64,000 bases of DNA from Alphaproteobacteria bacterium (lineage in GTDB: Bacteria > Pseudomonadota > Alphaproteobacteria > Rhodospirillales > WMHbin7). Location: contig JADGAX010000001.1 of NCBI GenBank assembly GCA_015231795.1, positions 1 through 64,000 of the forward strand. Reading direction: 5' to 3'. A model generated the notes under the pieces. That model was not told the DNA's origin, made no database searches, and worked only from the letters and a program-made list of their open reading frames with translations. This document shows, one piece after another, positions 29,132 to 37,039 of this stretch (position 1 is its first letter; every line of letters begins with the position of its first letter). Made by a program: the position numbers and the translations under genes.

Positions 29132-29835
29132 GGAGCGAAGCTCATGGTCAGGCTGCGCCCGTGCTCGGCGATGGTGACGTTGCTGGCCAAGCTGCGGATC
29201 AGAGTGAAACCCCGACCACACTTGGCTTCCAATTGCGGAGGAGCGCTAAAATTGCTGATGTCGTAGCCGCGCCCTTCGTCATGCACTTCAATATCCAGGC
29301 TCTCCTGAGTCCAAGTCGCCAAAATTTCAATCCGCCGGTTGGCGTAAAGCGGCGTCACCAGACGTTCATTGACCAAATCGCAATATAGCTCGAAGTCGGC
29401 GGGGTCGTTGCGCAGCACGCTGGCGATATCCAGGTTGCCGTGCACCATGGCATTGGAAAGCGCCTCGTCGACCGCCGTTTCGATATCGTAGCGCCGCTCC
29501 TCGCTTAGAGGCAGGCGATGGCTGCAAATGGAGCAAAGCACGCTTGTCAGATCAACCTGAAAGGCGGTGGCGGTGCTCAAAGACATGTAAAGCCCGCGCA
29601 TCTCAATCGCGCGCGAAAGCCGCAGACTGAATGCGCTTTGGGGAACGGGCGTTTCGATCAGCGCGTAGGGCGGCTCTGTCGCCATCAAGCGCAGCATGTC
29701 TTCCCGGCTGGGGGAGGCGGCCGCCACGACGAGGGCGTCTTCCAGATTGTCCGTCAGCGCATAACCGTTGCGAACAGCGATTTCTTCAACATCGCTCCGT
29801 CCCACGCCCGCTATCGCTAGGAGTGGTCTTGTCAT
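29128..29835 (-). CDS. RsbW-like ATP-binding protein (anti-sigma-factor-type kinase)
   Basis: 235 residues. The C-terminal half (about 100-235) is a GHKL ATPase of the RsbW/SpoIIAB class, with the N-box in EALSNAMVHGN and the G-box around DEGRGYDIS and RGFTLIRSL. The N-terminal 95 residues look like a degenerate receiver-type domain without the usual phospho-acceptor. In partner switching, such kinases phosphorylate a STAS protein and may sequester a sigma factor or another target. The start is unclear: ATG 29835 is used here, but GTG 29838 and TTG 29850 (overlapping the STAS stop) are possible. Confidence 0.82.
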   Translation of the reverse strand: MTRPLLAIAGVGRSDVEEIAVRNGYALTDNLEDALVVAAASPSREDMLRLMATEPPYALIETPVPQSAFSLRLSRAIEMRGLYMSLSTATAFQVDLTSVLCSICSHRLPLSEERRYDIETAVDEALSNAMVHGNLDIASVLRNDPADFELYCDLVNERLVTPLYANRRIEILATWTQESLDIEVHDEGRGYDISNFSAPPQLEAKCGRGFTLIRSLASNVTIAEHGRSLTMSFAP

Positions 29836-29846
29836 CACGCTAGGGG

Positions 29847-30152
29847 TCAATCTTCCATTGCAAAGAGTTTGTTGAACTTCGCCACTTCCATGATGCGCTT
29901 CACCTGCCCCTTGGCGCCCTTCAGAATCAGGCTGACGCCCTTGCTGATCGCAGTGTCGCGGGCCAGCAGAACCATGCCCAGGGCGGCGGAGTCGATGAAT
30001 TCCACGCCGGAAAGATCAAGGACGAAGCGCTTGTTTCCCGGTTCCTGGAACATGGCGATGATCGACCTGAATCCATTGTGATCGGCGAAAGTCAGGCGGC
30101 CGGTCAGAACGACTTCCTTTCCTTCGGCTACGGACCGCACGGTATGTTCCAT
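29847..30152 (-). CDS. STAS-domain anti-sigma-factor antagonist
   Basis: 101 residues, a single STAS domain. The phosphorylatable serine lies in the motif FIDSAALG (S55), as in RsbV/SpoIIAA. It should alternate between the ATP-binding kinase and the PP2C phosphatase encoded downstream. GAGGGAG lies 7 nt before the ATG. It is the first gene of the module, and the promoter presumably lies in 30153-30250. Confidence 0.9.
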   Translation of the reverse strand: MEHTVRSVAEGKEVVLTGRLTFADHNGFRSIIAMFQEPGNKRFVLDLSGVEFIDSAALGMVLLARDTAISKGVSLILKGAKGQVKRIMEVAKFNKLFAMED

Positions 30153-30367
30153 TTCAAACGCTCCCTCTTGAAACCGGTTCGCGCTCCGGCACGACCGGAA
30201 CGCAGGCGACTTGGGATATCAGACGATCAGCTTCATCCCCTGTCAAGATTTTACGGCGTATCAAGGCCAAGTAAACAAAAAGAAATGGCGACAATTTGAC
30301 TAAAATCGGCCCTTATCTGCACGCCAAGGGAAGCATAACACATGAAGCAAGATTGCGGTCACCGAAA

Positions 30368-31150
30368 TCAGCATCCTTGCCAGACGGGGGGGCGTTTTTC
30401 GATGAAAGCGTCGATTCCTTCGCAGGCGTCGCGCGTTTCCAGGTTGCGGACCATGACCTGCCCGGCATAGGCGTAGGCTTGGTCGTAATCCATCTCGATC
30501 TGGCGGTAGAAGGCCTCTTTGCCGATGGCCAGGGTCGAGGGCGATTTGGCCTTGATGGATTGGGCCAGTTCGTTCACGGCCTCGTCCAGGCGGTCTTCGG
30601 GCACCACGCGATTGATCAACCCCATGGACAGGGCCTGCTGGGCCGGAATGGGATTGCCGGTCAGCAGCATTTCCATGGCTTGCTTGCGTGGCACGTTGCG
30701 AGATAGGGCGACCATGGGCGTTGAACAAAACAGGCCGATATTCACCCCGGGAGTGGCGAATTTGGCGTGATCGACGGCCACGGCCAGGTCGCAAGAGGCC
30801 ACCAACTGACATCCGGCGGCGGTCGCCATGGCATGGACGCGCGCGATCACGGGTTGGGGAAGGCGAATGATCGACAGCATCACCGCCGAGCAACGGTCGA
30901 ACAAGTCCTGATAGGCGGCCTTGGTGGGGGTGGCGCGCACTTCCTTCAGGTCGTGGCCCGCGCAGTAGGCCGGACCATTGGCGCCCAGCACCACGACGCG
31001 GATCGATTTGTCCTTGGCGATGGCCTCCATCTCCTTTTGCAAGGCGTCGATCAGGGCCAGCGACAGGGCGTTGCGGGCCTGGGGGCGGTTCAAGGTCAGG
31101 CGGGCGATGCCGTCATTGTCTTCACGTAGCAGGATCGGTGCGTCGGTCAT
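30368..31150 (-). CDS. Enoyl-CoA hydratase/isomerase family protein
   Basis: 260 residues of the crotonase fold. The CoA-binding and oxyanion segments are visible as YCAGHDLKE and AAGCQLVASCDLAVA. The second segment lacks the usual catalytic glutamate of mitochondrial-type hydratase (Glu144), placing it near the ECHDC3-like subgroup, so true hydratase activity is uncertain. AAGGAAA precedes the ATG. It is divergent from the thioesterase gene, which may act on related CoA esters. Confidence 0.82.
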   Translation of the reverse strand: MTDAPILLREDNDGIARLTLNRPQARNALSLALIDALQKEMEAIAKDKSIRVVVLGANGPAYCAGHDLKEVRATPTKAAYQDLFDRCSAVMLSIIRLPQPVIARVHAMATAAGCQLVASCDLAVAVDHAKFATPGVNIGLFCSTPMVALSRNVPRKQAMEMLLTGNPIPAQQALSMGLINRVVPEDRLDEAVNELAQSIKAKSPSTLAIGKEAFYRQIEMDYDQAYAYAGQVMVRNLETRDACEGIDAFIEKRPPVWQGC

Positions 31151-31268
31151 GGCGTTTCCTTTTCTCCATCTTGGGGCTGTGCGCCGTTTCCACCAATGTG
31201 CCTCTTGCCCTGGCCCGCTTCAAGGAGCAATCCTTGCGCGGTCAGTTTGAAACAAAAGCGAGGAATGC

Positions 31269-31691
31269 ATGTCCCGAATCGCATTGGACGAGTTCCAGGC
31301 CCTGTTGGATGCCGAACTGCCCCTGGTCGAGATTTTCCGTATGAAGGCCCTGTCTCTCGGCCCAGGCAATTGCCATATGCGCATGGCCTATAGTCCCGAG
31401 CTGATCCGCCCTGGCGGCACAATCGCGGGACCAGCCTTGATGGCGCTGGCCGATGCCTGCATGTATGGCGTGGTGCTAAGCCAGATCGGACGCGTGGCTT
31501 TGGCGGTCACGACCAATTTCAACATCAATTTCCTCAGGAAACCCGCCAATACCGGGATTCTTGCCGTGGGCAGCAGCATCAAGCTTGGCAAGCGTCTGGC
31601 CGTCATGGAGGTCAGCCTGTTTTCCGAAGACGACAATGAATTGGTGGCTCATGCCACGGGAACCTATTCCATTCCGCCCAATCGGGACTGA
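31269..31691 (+). CDS. PaaI-family hot-dog thioesterase
   Basis: 140 residues, one hot-dog domain with the PaaI-type GPALMALADACMYG helix and the TNFNINFLRKP strand. Members hydrolyse acyl- or aryl-CoA thioesters in the cytosol; the substrate here is unknown. GAGGAAT precedes the ATG. It is divergent from the crotonase-family gene with about 118 nt between them. Confidence 0.85.
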   Translation: MSRIALDEFQALLDAELPLVEIFRMKALSLGPGNCHMRMAYSPELIRPGGTIAGPALMALADACMYGVVLSQIGRVALAVTTNFNINFLRKPANTGILAVGSSIKLGKRLAVMEVSLFSEDDNELVAHATGTYSIPPNRD

Positions 31692-31762
31692 AGATGGCTT
31701 GCCCTGAACTGGAATGGCGGCTAACCTATTGAACATTCGTAAAATGCGGGACGTGCAAGACA

Positions 31763-32185
31763 GTGTCCTATTTCACCTGGCAAGATAAGTTCGATACGGG
31801 CATCGAGGATGTCGACCGGGATCATCGGATTCTTGCCGACTTGATCAGCCAGCTTCACGATGCTTTCGCGTCCGGCAAGGGCGACATGTCGATCGGTCCG
31901 GTGCTGGCCGTACTGGTCGATTACACCGATTACCATTTCAAGCGCGAAGAAGCGCTGATGAACCAGTATGGCTATCCCGAGACGCCAGCCCATAAGGCCG
32001 AACACGATTCCCTGAAAACAAAAGTTTACGACATCCGCAAGCGCTTCGAAGCGGGCGAGGGTGCCGCCATCGGCAACGAACTGTTGGCCTTTCTTCATTT
32101 CTGGCTGTATTTCCACATCCTGGATGTCGATATGGCCTTCCGCGACTTCTTCATCGAGAAGGGCGTCGCCAAGCCTCACCTTTGA
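31763..32185 (+). CDS. Bacteriohemerythrin
   Basis: 140 residues, a single four-helix hemerythrin domain. The di-iron ligands are all present: H21, H58, E62 (HFKREE), H77, H81 and the H118-x4-D123 pair. It binds O2 reversibly at a non-heme di-iron site and in motile, microaerophilic bacteria may serve O2 storage, delivery or sensing. It starts at a GTG with only a weak GGGAC upstream. The sigma-54 promoter for the next operon follows, so it seems to be transcribed separately. Confidence 0.93.
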   Translation: MSYFTWQDKFDTGIEDVDRDHRILADLISQLHDAFASGKGDMSIGPVLAVLVDYTDYHFKREEALMNQYGYPETPAHKAEHDSLKTKVYDIRKRFEAGEGAAIGNELLAFLHFWLYFHILDVDMAFRDFFIEKGVAKPHL

Positions 32186-32219
32186 GGTTATCGGATCAGA
32201 CAAAATGGCACGACATTTT

Positions 32220-32242
32220 TGACAGTCTGGCGATATCTGTCA
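32220..32242. promoter_or_regulatory. Candidate upstream activator site (inverted repeat)
   Basis: A 6-bp perfect inverted repeat TGACAG/CTGTCA is separated by 11 nt. Its centre is about 115 nt before the predicted sigma-54 transcription start, a normal position for an NtrC-type activator dimer. The regulator encoded at the end of the operon is the obvious candidate ligand, but this is inference. Confidence 0.45.
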
Positions 32243-32318
32243 GCTTGTCATGGTCGTCTTTGGCTGTATTTGTTCATATCTCATTGATTCTATACATCTT
32301 GTGATTCGTGGGTGCTGG

Positions 32319-32334
32319 TGGCACATGATTTGCT
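32319..32334 (+). promoter_or_regulatory. Sigma-54 (RpoN) promoter
   Basis: TGGCACATGATTTGCT matches the consensus TGGCACR-N4-TTGCW at every defined position, with GG and GC exactly 10 nt apart. Transcription should start near 32345, so the TorD-like gene has a leader of about 250 nt. The operon itself encodes a sigma-54 activator, supporting function and possible autoregulation. Confidence 0.85.
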
Positions 32335-32344
32335 ATGTACAAAG

Positions 32345-32593
32345 TAATTGAGGTCATTGGCTTCGGGAGCCGCAGTCCTCAAAGAAGGGAAAAGGAACGG
32401 CTACGCGACAGCGTTGCCGGTTCGAGTTGCTCCCCTGTGGGGGATTGTGGGCAAGGGATTGCTTCGCGACCGGAACGGGGCGTCATGTGCGAGTGGATGA
32501 TGGGAGTCACGACCCATACTTCGTTCGCCGTGCGCCCCGCCATCGCAAAAGGGGCTGGTTGCTTGCCTAATGCCGCAAAGGCAGGAGACTTGT
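32345..32593 (+). promoter_or_regulatory. Long structured 5' leader of the TorD-kinase-regulator operon
   Basis: No gene is seen. Several helices can be drawn: CCGGT/ACCGG (32417-32421 with 32469-32473) enclosing the hairpins TCCCC/GGGGA (32431-32444) and GCAA-GGGA-TTGC (32451-32462, a GNRA-type tetraloop); GGGGCG/CGCCCC (32477-32482 with 32533-32538) enclosing ATGGG/CCCAT (32500-32517); and TGCCT/AGGCA (32564-32583), whose 3' arm touches the ribosome site AGGAG at 32583-32587. The last hairpin could mask translation. It may be a cis-regulatory RNA, but it matches no class I can name with confidence. Confidence 0.5.
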
Positions 32594-33256
32594 TTGAACA
32601 ACAAAAAAGCCTTTAATGACTTTCGCCGGGTTGCTGTTGAAGATCTGGCTCTTTTCTCTCGCCTGATGGCCGCCGAACTTGATCGCCCCCTGTTGGAGTG
32701 GCTGCGCGTCAGCCGCTACCCCCAAGGACTCGGGCTTTCTTTGCAAGATGCGGCCTCTGATCGTGGGATCCAGCTTTTATCGATGGCCGTCAACGCCTTG
32801 CCCGATGTGGGCGCGCGCCAGGGCCGCGATGAACTGGCTTTGGATTACACAAACATCTTCATGTCACGCGAACGCAAAGATTTCGCCACGGAAAGCTATT
32901 GGTTTACTGAAAGCGGTTTTCAGCGCCGGGAAATGGTTGAGGCGTTTTATGAGCGCCACGGCTACTCAATTGCCGACCGGCTGCAGCGTCCGCCCGATAC
33001 ACTGGCCTTCGAGCTTGGCTTTCTCGCCCATCTGCTGGACGACGAGAAGCAGCCACCAGCGCAAATGCTGGGATCGTCCCGGCGGTTCCTGACGACGCAT
33101 TTGATTGCCTGGGTTCCGCAGTTTTCCTCAGCCATGCTCGAGATGAGCGCCACGCCATTTTACCAGGGGCTGGCGCATCTGCTGGGTGCCTATCTTCCCG
33201 CCTTGGAGGATGCGCTGGGGAAAGTCGAGGGTGACATTTTGTCAGTTCCGGCCTAA
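32594..33256 (+). CDS. TorD/DmsD-family molybdoenzyme chaperone
   Basis: 220 residues, all-helical. The family core E-x-x-Y-x-x-L-F region appears here as RDELALDYTNIFM, and the later DTLAFELGFLAHLL helix with the following H-x-x-x-W-x-P (HLIAWVPQF) is typical of TorD/NarJ-like proteins. These chaperones bind the twin-arginine signal or apo-form of molybdenum enzymes until the cofactor is inserted. No molybdoenzyme is encoded in the window. A TTG start is chosen because AGGAG lies 6 nt before it; an ATG at 32570 lies in the loop of a leader hairpin. It is followed 32 nt later by the sensor kinase. Confidence 0.83.
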   Translation: MNNKKAFNDFRRVAVEDLALFSRLMAAELDRPLLEWLRVSRYPQGLGLSLQDAASDRGIQLLSMAVNALPDVGARQGRDELALDYTNIFMSRERKDFATESYWFTESGFQRREMVEAFYERHGYSIADRLQRPPDTLAFELGFLAHLLDDEKQPPAQMLGSSRRFLTTHLIAWVPQFSSAMLEMSATPFYQGLAHLLGAYLPALEDALGKVEGDILSVPA

Positions 33257-33288
33257 GCTCAAGGCCAATCACAAGGAATTGACGATCA

Positions 33289-34605
33289 ATGGCGCCAGTC
33301 TGGTTGATTCCCCTTAGCGCTTTCATTGCGGCGGCCATTGCCTTCGCCGTCGCTTGGCGTTTGTCCCGCAGGCAAGCCTTGCAGCCTCTGAGAGACATCG
33401 ATGCGGCCAGCCGGGCCATCCTGGGCGGCGATTTGTCGGCACGCGTCAGGCCTGCGGGAACCGGTGAGTTGGAACTTCTGGGCCAATCCTTCGACGCGAT
33501 GGCGGATCACCTGAAGGGCACGCTCGAGCGGCTGAAGGAACAAGAGGGATTTCTGCAAGCGCTGATCGATGCCGATCCAGACGGCGTTCGCGTTCTGGCC
33601 TCGGACGGCACGATTCTGATGGCCAACAAGGCCTATGCGCGCATGTTGGGAATCGAACCCGGCAACGAGCTGGGAAAACGTTGCTACGAGTCCAGCCACG
33701 GGCGCAGCGAACCTTGCGCGCCAACATTGATCACCTGTCCCCTGCATGAAATCGCGGTCAATGGATTGCCGGTGAAGACCGTGCAAGTGATTCGCCTGAA
33801 GGGAGGCCAGGACCGCCATGTCGAGGTGCATGCGGCCCCCCTGGTCGCCTCGGATGGCCGTTTGTTGGTGGTGGAATCGATTCGCGATCTGGCTAGCGAC
33901 ATCCGATTCTCGCACGAGCAGAAATTGTCGGCGATCGGCCAGTTGGCCGCCGGCGTCGCCCATGAAATCCGCAATCCCCTGGCATCGGTGCGCCTAGCCC
34001 TGCAAAGCCTGATCAAGCAGGGCGAGGCGGGGCGGGTCAATATCGACAGTCTGATGGATTATCTAAGGTTGGTCGATAGCCAGGTGGACAAATGCATAGA
34101 CGTCACCACCCGGCTTTTGAAACTCTCGGTCAATCAAAGTGGGCAGTTGCAAATCGTTCCCTTGCGCACCGCCATCGAGGAAACCGTGTCGCTTCTGTCA
34201 TTCGAGGCGGAGAAAAACAATATCGAGGTCTCGTTGAATCTGCCCGCCAAGGAATTGTCGGTCATGGCCGCCGATGGCGATTTCAGGATGGTCATGCTCA
34301 ACCTGTTTCAGAATGCGTTTCACGCCATGCCGGATGGCGGCAAACTGTCCGTCTCGGCCAGCGCCGACGACAAATGGGTGGATATCGAGGTGGCCGACAA
34401 CGGAATCGGCATCAAGCCCGAGATGATGAGCCGCATCTTTCAGCCCTTCTTTTCATCACGGGCCGATGGCGTCTCTGGTTCCGGAATCGGCCTGACCATC
34501 TGCAAGGGCATCGTCGAGCGGTCCGGCGGCGCCATTCACGCCGTCAGTTGGCCGGGCGGCGGGGCCAAGTTCATCGTGCGCCTGCCCAGACCGGGCTTGC
34601 TGTGA
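33289..34605 (+). CDS. PAS-domain sensor histidine kinase (NtrB-like)
   Basis: 438 residues. A single N-terminal membrane helix (about 5-24) is followed directly by HAMP (about 25-80), so there is no periplasmic sensor. A PAS domain (about 85-205) carries C132, C143 and C150 in the pattern CYESSHGRSEPC...CP, seen in PAS domains that may bind a metal or act as redox sensors. HisKA has the phospho-acceptor H225 in GVAHEIRNPL. HATPase_c has NLFQNAFHAMP, ADNGIGI and SGSGIGLTIC. It should phosphorylate the NtrC-type regulator encoded next. The signal is unknown; redox or molybdoenzyme status is inferred from the operon. Confidence 0.92.
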   Translation: MAPVWLIPLSAFIAAAIAFAVAWRLSRRQALQPLRDIDAASRAILGGDLSARVRPAGTGELELLGQSFDAMADHLKGTLERLKEQEGFLQALIDADPDGVRVLASDGTILMANKAYARMLGIEPGNELGKRCYESSHGRSEPCAPTLITCPLHEIAVNGLPVKTVQVIRLKGGQDRHVEVHAAPLVASDGRLLVVESIRDLASDIRFSHEQKLSAIGQLAAGVAHEIRNPLASVRLALQSLIKQGEAGRVNIDSLMDYLRLVDSQVDKCIDVTTRLLKLSVNQSGQLQIVPLRTAIEETVSLLSFEAEKNNIEVSLNLPAKELSVMAADGDFRMVMLNLFQNAFHAMPDGGKLSVSASADDKWVDIEVADNGIGIKPEMMSRIFQPFFSSRADGVSGSGIGLTICKGIVERSGGAIHAVSWPGGGAKFIVRLPRPGLL

Positions 34606-34630
34606 AAATCCATCATCATTGGGGATGCCG

Positions 34631-35998
34631 ATGCGTCAGCGCATTCTGGTTCTAGAAGACGACAAGATTTTAAACCGCCTGCTGGTCGATCAGCTTGAGC
34701 GCTTCGGCTATGACGTGGCGGGGCGCACGCGCTGGAGCGAGGCGGAAATCTTCATCGATGAGAATGAGCCGGATCTGTTGATCCTGGATTGCAGGCTTCC
34801 CGACGCGGACGGGATCGAGCTTCTGGCGCGCCTCAACAACCAATTCCCCATCGTGATGCTGACCGCTTTCGCTTCGGTCGAGAATGCGGTCAGCGCGATC
34901 AAGAACGGAGCCGCGGAATATCTGGTCAAGCCAGTCAATATCGACGAGTTGGAAGTGGTGGTGAAGCGAGCGCTTGAGAACGCCGCGATCCGTCGCGAAC
35001 ATCGCTTCTTGAAAAGCCGGATGTCGCACGCGACCCCCATGGTCGGCAACTCGCCCGCCTTATCGGACGTCAACCGCTTGATCGACGCCGTGGCCGCCAG
35101 CGACATGACCGTGCTGATTCAGGGCGAAAGCGGCGTCGGCAAGGAGCTGGTGGCCAATGCTATCCATGAAAGATCCAGCCGGTCTTCGCGCAACTTCGTC
35201 GCCGTCGATTGCTGCACGCTGCAAAAGCACCTTTTCGAATCGGAATTGTTTGGCCATGAAAAGGGATCATTCACCAGTGCTGACCGTCAGAAGAACGGCC
35301 TGATCGAGGGCGCCATCGAAGGTACGCTGTTTCTGGACGAGATCGGTGAAATCGAAGGCGCCGTGCAGGCCAAATTGCTGCGCGTTCTGGAAACCGGACG
35401 TTTCAGACGCGTCGGCGGTACCCGCGACCATGTCGCCAATGTGCGAATCGTCGCCGCCACCAATCGCGACCTGTCCCAGATGGCGACCAGCGGTCAGTTC
35501 AGATCCGACTTGTTCTATCGCCTGAACGCCTTCGTCATTACGGTGCCGCCCCTGCGCGACAGACAGGGCGACATCGCTTTGCTGGCGGCGCATTTCATCA
35601 GCAATCACGATTTCTCGCGCCGGGTCGAGAAAGTGCTGGCGCCGACGGCGCTTTCCCGCCTTGAGGCCTATTCCTGGCCGGGCAACATCCGCGAGCTGAA
35701 GAACGTGGTCGAGCGCGCCATCATCCTGTCGGGAAATTCGCCTGAGATCGACGAGCGGCATCTGGCCCTGCCCAGCGATCTTGGATCAATTCCCTCGCCA
35801 TCCAGCCAGCCCACGTCGAATGGTTTTTTCCTGAGCCTTGGACAAGAACCGACGTTGGAAGACATCAAAAGAGCCTATCTGGCCGATTTGCTCGAGCGCC
35901 ATGCCGGGCATCGCGCCCGCGTGGCCAGGGTGCTGGGCATCAGCGAGCGCAACACCTACCGTTTGATCCAGAAATTCGGCCTCGAGCAGATCGTCTGA
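34631..35998 (+). CDS. NtrC-family sigma-54-dependent response regulator
   Basis: 455 residues. The receiver domain has D53 in LILDCRLPD. The AAA+ domain (about 135-370) has Walker A GESGVGKE, Walker B LFLDEIGE and the arginine-finger region. The C-terminal Fis-type helix-turn-helix (about 410-452) is RARVARVLGISERNTYRLIQ. The sigma-54 contact loop, normally GAFTGA, reads GSFTSA (212-217), with two changes but the key F-T pair kept. It is paired with the kinase 25 nt upstream. The ATG at 34631 is used because GGGG lies 6 nt upstream; ATG 34625 and TTG 34619 are alternatives. It probably activates the operon's own sigma-54 promoter. Confidence 0.93.
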   Translation: MRQRILVLEDDKILNRLLVDQLERFGYDVAGRTRWSEAEIFIDENEPDLLILDCRLPDADGIELLARLNNQFPIVMLTAFASVENAVSAIKNGAAEYLVKPVNIDELEVVVKRALENAAIRREHRFLKSRMSHATPMVGNSPALSDVNRLIDAVAASDMTVLIQGESGVGKELVANAIHERSSRSSRNFVAVDCCTLQKHLFESELFGHEKGSFTSADRQKNGLIEGAIEGTLFLDEIGEIEGAVQAKLLRVLETGRFRRVGGTRDHVANVRIVAATNRDLSQMATSGQFRSDLFYRLNAFVITVPPLRDRQGDIALLAAHFISNHDFSRRVEKVLAPTALSRLEAYSWPGNIRELKNVVERAIILSGNSPEIDERHLALPSDLGSIPSPSSQPTSNGFFLSLGQEPTLEDIKRAYLADLLERHAGHRARVARVLGISERNTYRLIQKFGLEQIV

Positions 35999-36020
35999 AA
36001 TCGAATGAGCCGCTTCCCCT

Positions 36021-36051
36021 AAAAAATGGGGCGGCAGTTGCCTGCCGCCCC
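36021..36051 (-). terminator. Intrinsic terminator of the RpoH-like gene
   Basis: A perfect 10-bp stem GGGGCGGCAG/CTGCCGCCCC with loop TTGC is followed, in the minus direction, by ATTTTTT. In the plus direction there is no T-run, so it serves the minus-strand sigma gene; no separate terminator is seen for the kinase-regulator operon. Confidence 0.85.
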
Positions 36052-36084
36052 AAAGTGGAGGGAGCTAACGTACTCACTGCTAAA

Positions 36085-36927
36085 TCAAGTTCCTTGCAGG
36101 GCCGCCGGGCGCGGTTTGCGGGCAGCCGCCGTGATCAGTTTGCGCAGCTTGGCGAGGGCGGCATTTTCGATCTGACGCACGCGTTCGCGCGAAATGCCGT
36201 AGAAGCGGGCGAAGGCCTCCAGCTTTTGCGGCTGGTCGCTCAAATGGCGTCCGGCCACGATATGGCGCTCGCGTTCGGACAAAGTGGCCAGGGCCTCTTT
36301 GAGCAATTGGCGACGCTGTTCGCTTTCCTGCCCCGCCATCGCCAGCGCCTCGGGATCAAGGCCTGGGTCGGCCATCAGATCGCCAAGGCTGGCGCTGTCT
36401 TCTTCATGGCCCACCGGCTCGTCAAGCGAGCGCATGGGCCTGGACAGCAGCGAGTCGACTTCCTCCAGCGTTTCCAGGGACACATCCAGGCGCTTGGCCG
36501 CTTCGATCGCCAGTTCGCGCGGCAGCGGGCCAGAGCGTCCGGGCATCAGTTCGGCCTTCAAGCCGCCCAGTTTGAAGAACAGCCGCTTATGGACCTCGCT
36601 GGCGGAAATGGACAGGGCCGAGAAATTCTTCAGCACATGGTCGAGCAGGGCGGCGCGGACCCACCAAGTGGCGTAGGTGGCGAAACGCACGCCGCGCTCG
36701 GGGTCGAACTTGTCCAAGGCGCGCATCAAGCCCAGATTGCCTTCGCCGACCAGATCGTCGAGCAGCAGCGCGTTGTTTTGGAACCGGCGCGCCTGGGCGC
36801 GCACCAAGGGCTGAAAAGCCTTCACGATGCGCTCGGCAGCCTTAGGGTCTCGGCAAGACAGCCAGCGACGGGACAGAAGCGTTTCTTCTTCCGCGGTCAA
36901 CGAGGCCTCATAGGGATAGGACATCAC
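36085..36927 (-). CDS. RpoH-like (sigma-32 family) sigma factor
   Basis: 280 residues. Region 2 is present (DDLVGEGNLGLMRALDKFDP, RFATYATWWVRAALLDHVL) and region 4 has a helix-turn-helix (FYGISRERVRQIENAALAKLRK). The RpoH box, normally Q-R-K-L-F-F-N-L-R, reads HKRLFFKLGG, so this is an RpoH-family member but a divergent one. The region 2.4/3.0 segment DHVLKNFSALSIS also departs from the usual QEYILRSWSLVK. Alphaproteobacteria commonly carry a second RpoH used in oxidative or photo-oxidative stress; this is a candidate. It is divergent from an OxyR-like gene. Confidence 0.88.
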   Translation of the reverse strand: MMSYPYEASLTAEEETLLSRRWLSCRDPKAAERIVKAFQPLVRAQARRFQNNALLLDDLVGEGNLGLMRALDKFDPERGVRFATYATWWVRAALLDHVLKNFSALSISASEVHKRLFFKLGGLKAELMPGRSGPLPRELAIEAAKRLDVSLETLEEVDSLLSRPMRSLDEPVGHEEDSASLGDLMADPGLDPEALAMAGQESEQRRQLLKEALATLSERERHIVAGRHLSDQPQKLEAFARFYGISRERVRQIENAALAKLRKLITAAARKPRPAALQGT

Positions 36928-37002
36928 AATCTCCTAGCTCAGTTCCTTGCTGGGAACGGATGAAAGGATGGCTTGGATACTGTGATTGGTCCAATTAATT
37001 TA

Positions 37003-37035
37003 TATTGATGTATTAATAAGAAAATAGTATCAATA
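37003..37035. promoter_or_regulatory. Inverted repeat in the sigma/LysR divergent promoter
   Basis: Arms TATTGAT (37003-37009) and ATCAATA (37029-37035) form a perfect 7-bp inverted repeat in an A+T-rich stretch ending 5 nt before the LysR-type start codon. A second short palindrome ATTGG-T-CCAAT lies at 36985-36995. This is the usual place for a LysR-type operator, so autoregulation and shared control of the divergent sigma gene are plausible. Confidence 0.45.
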
Positions 37036-37039
37036 CGAC

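Noticed and set aside
32345-32593. Leader considered as cobalamin riboswitch, 6S RNA, SRP RNA or tmRNA
   Set aside because: The conserved boxes of these RNAs (for example the B12 box, the SRP GGAAG/AGCA loop, the 6S CCCUG bubble) could not be found in the right order.
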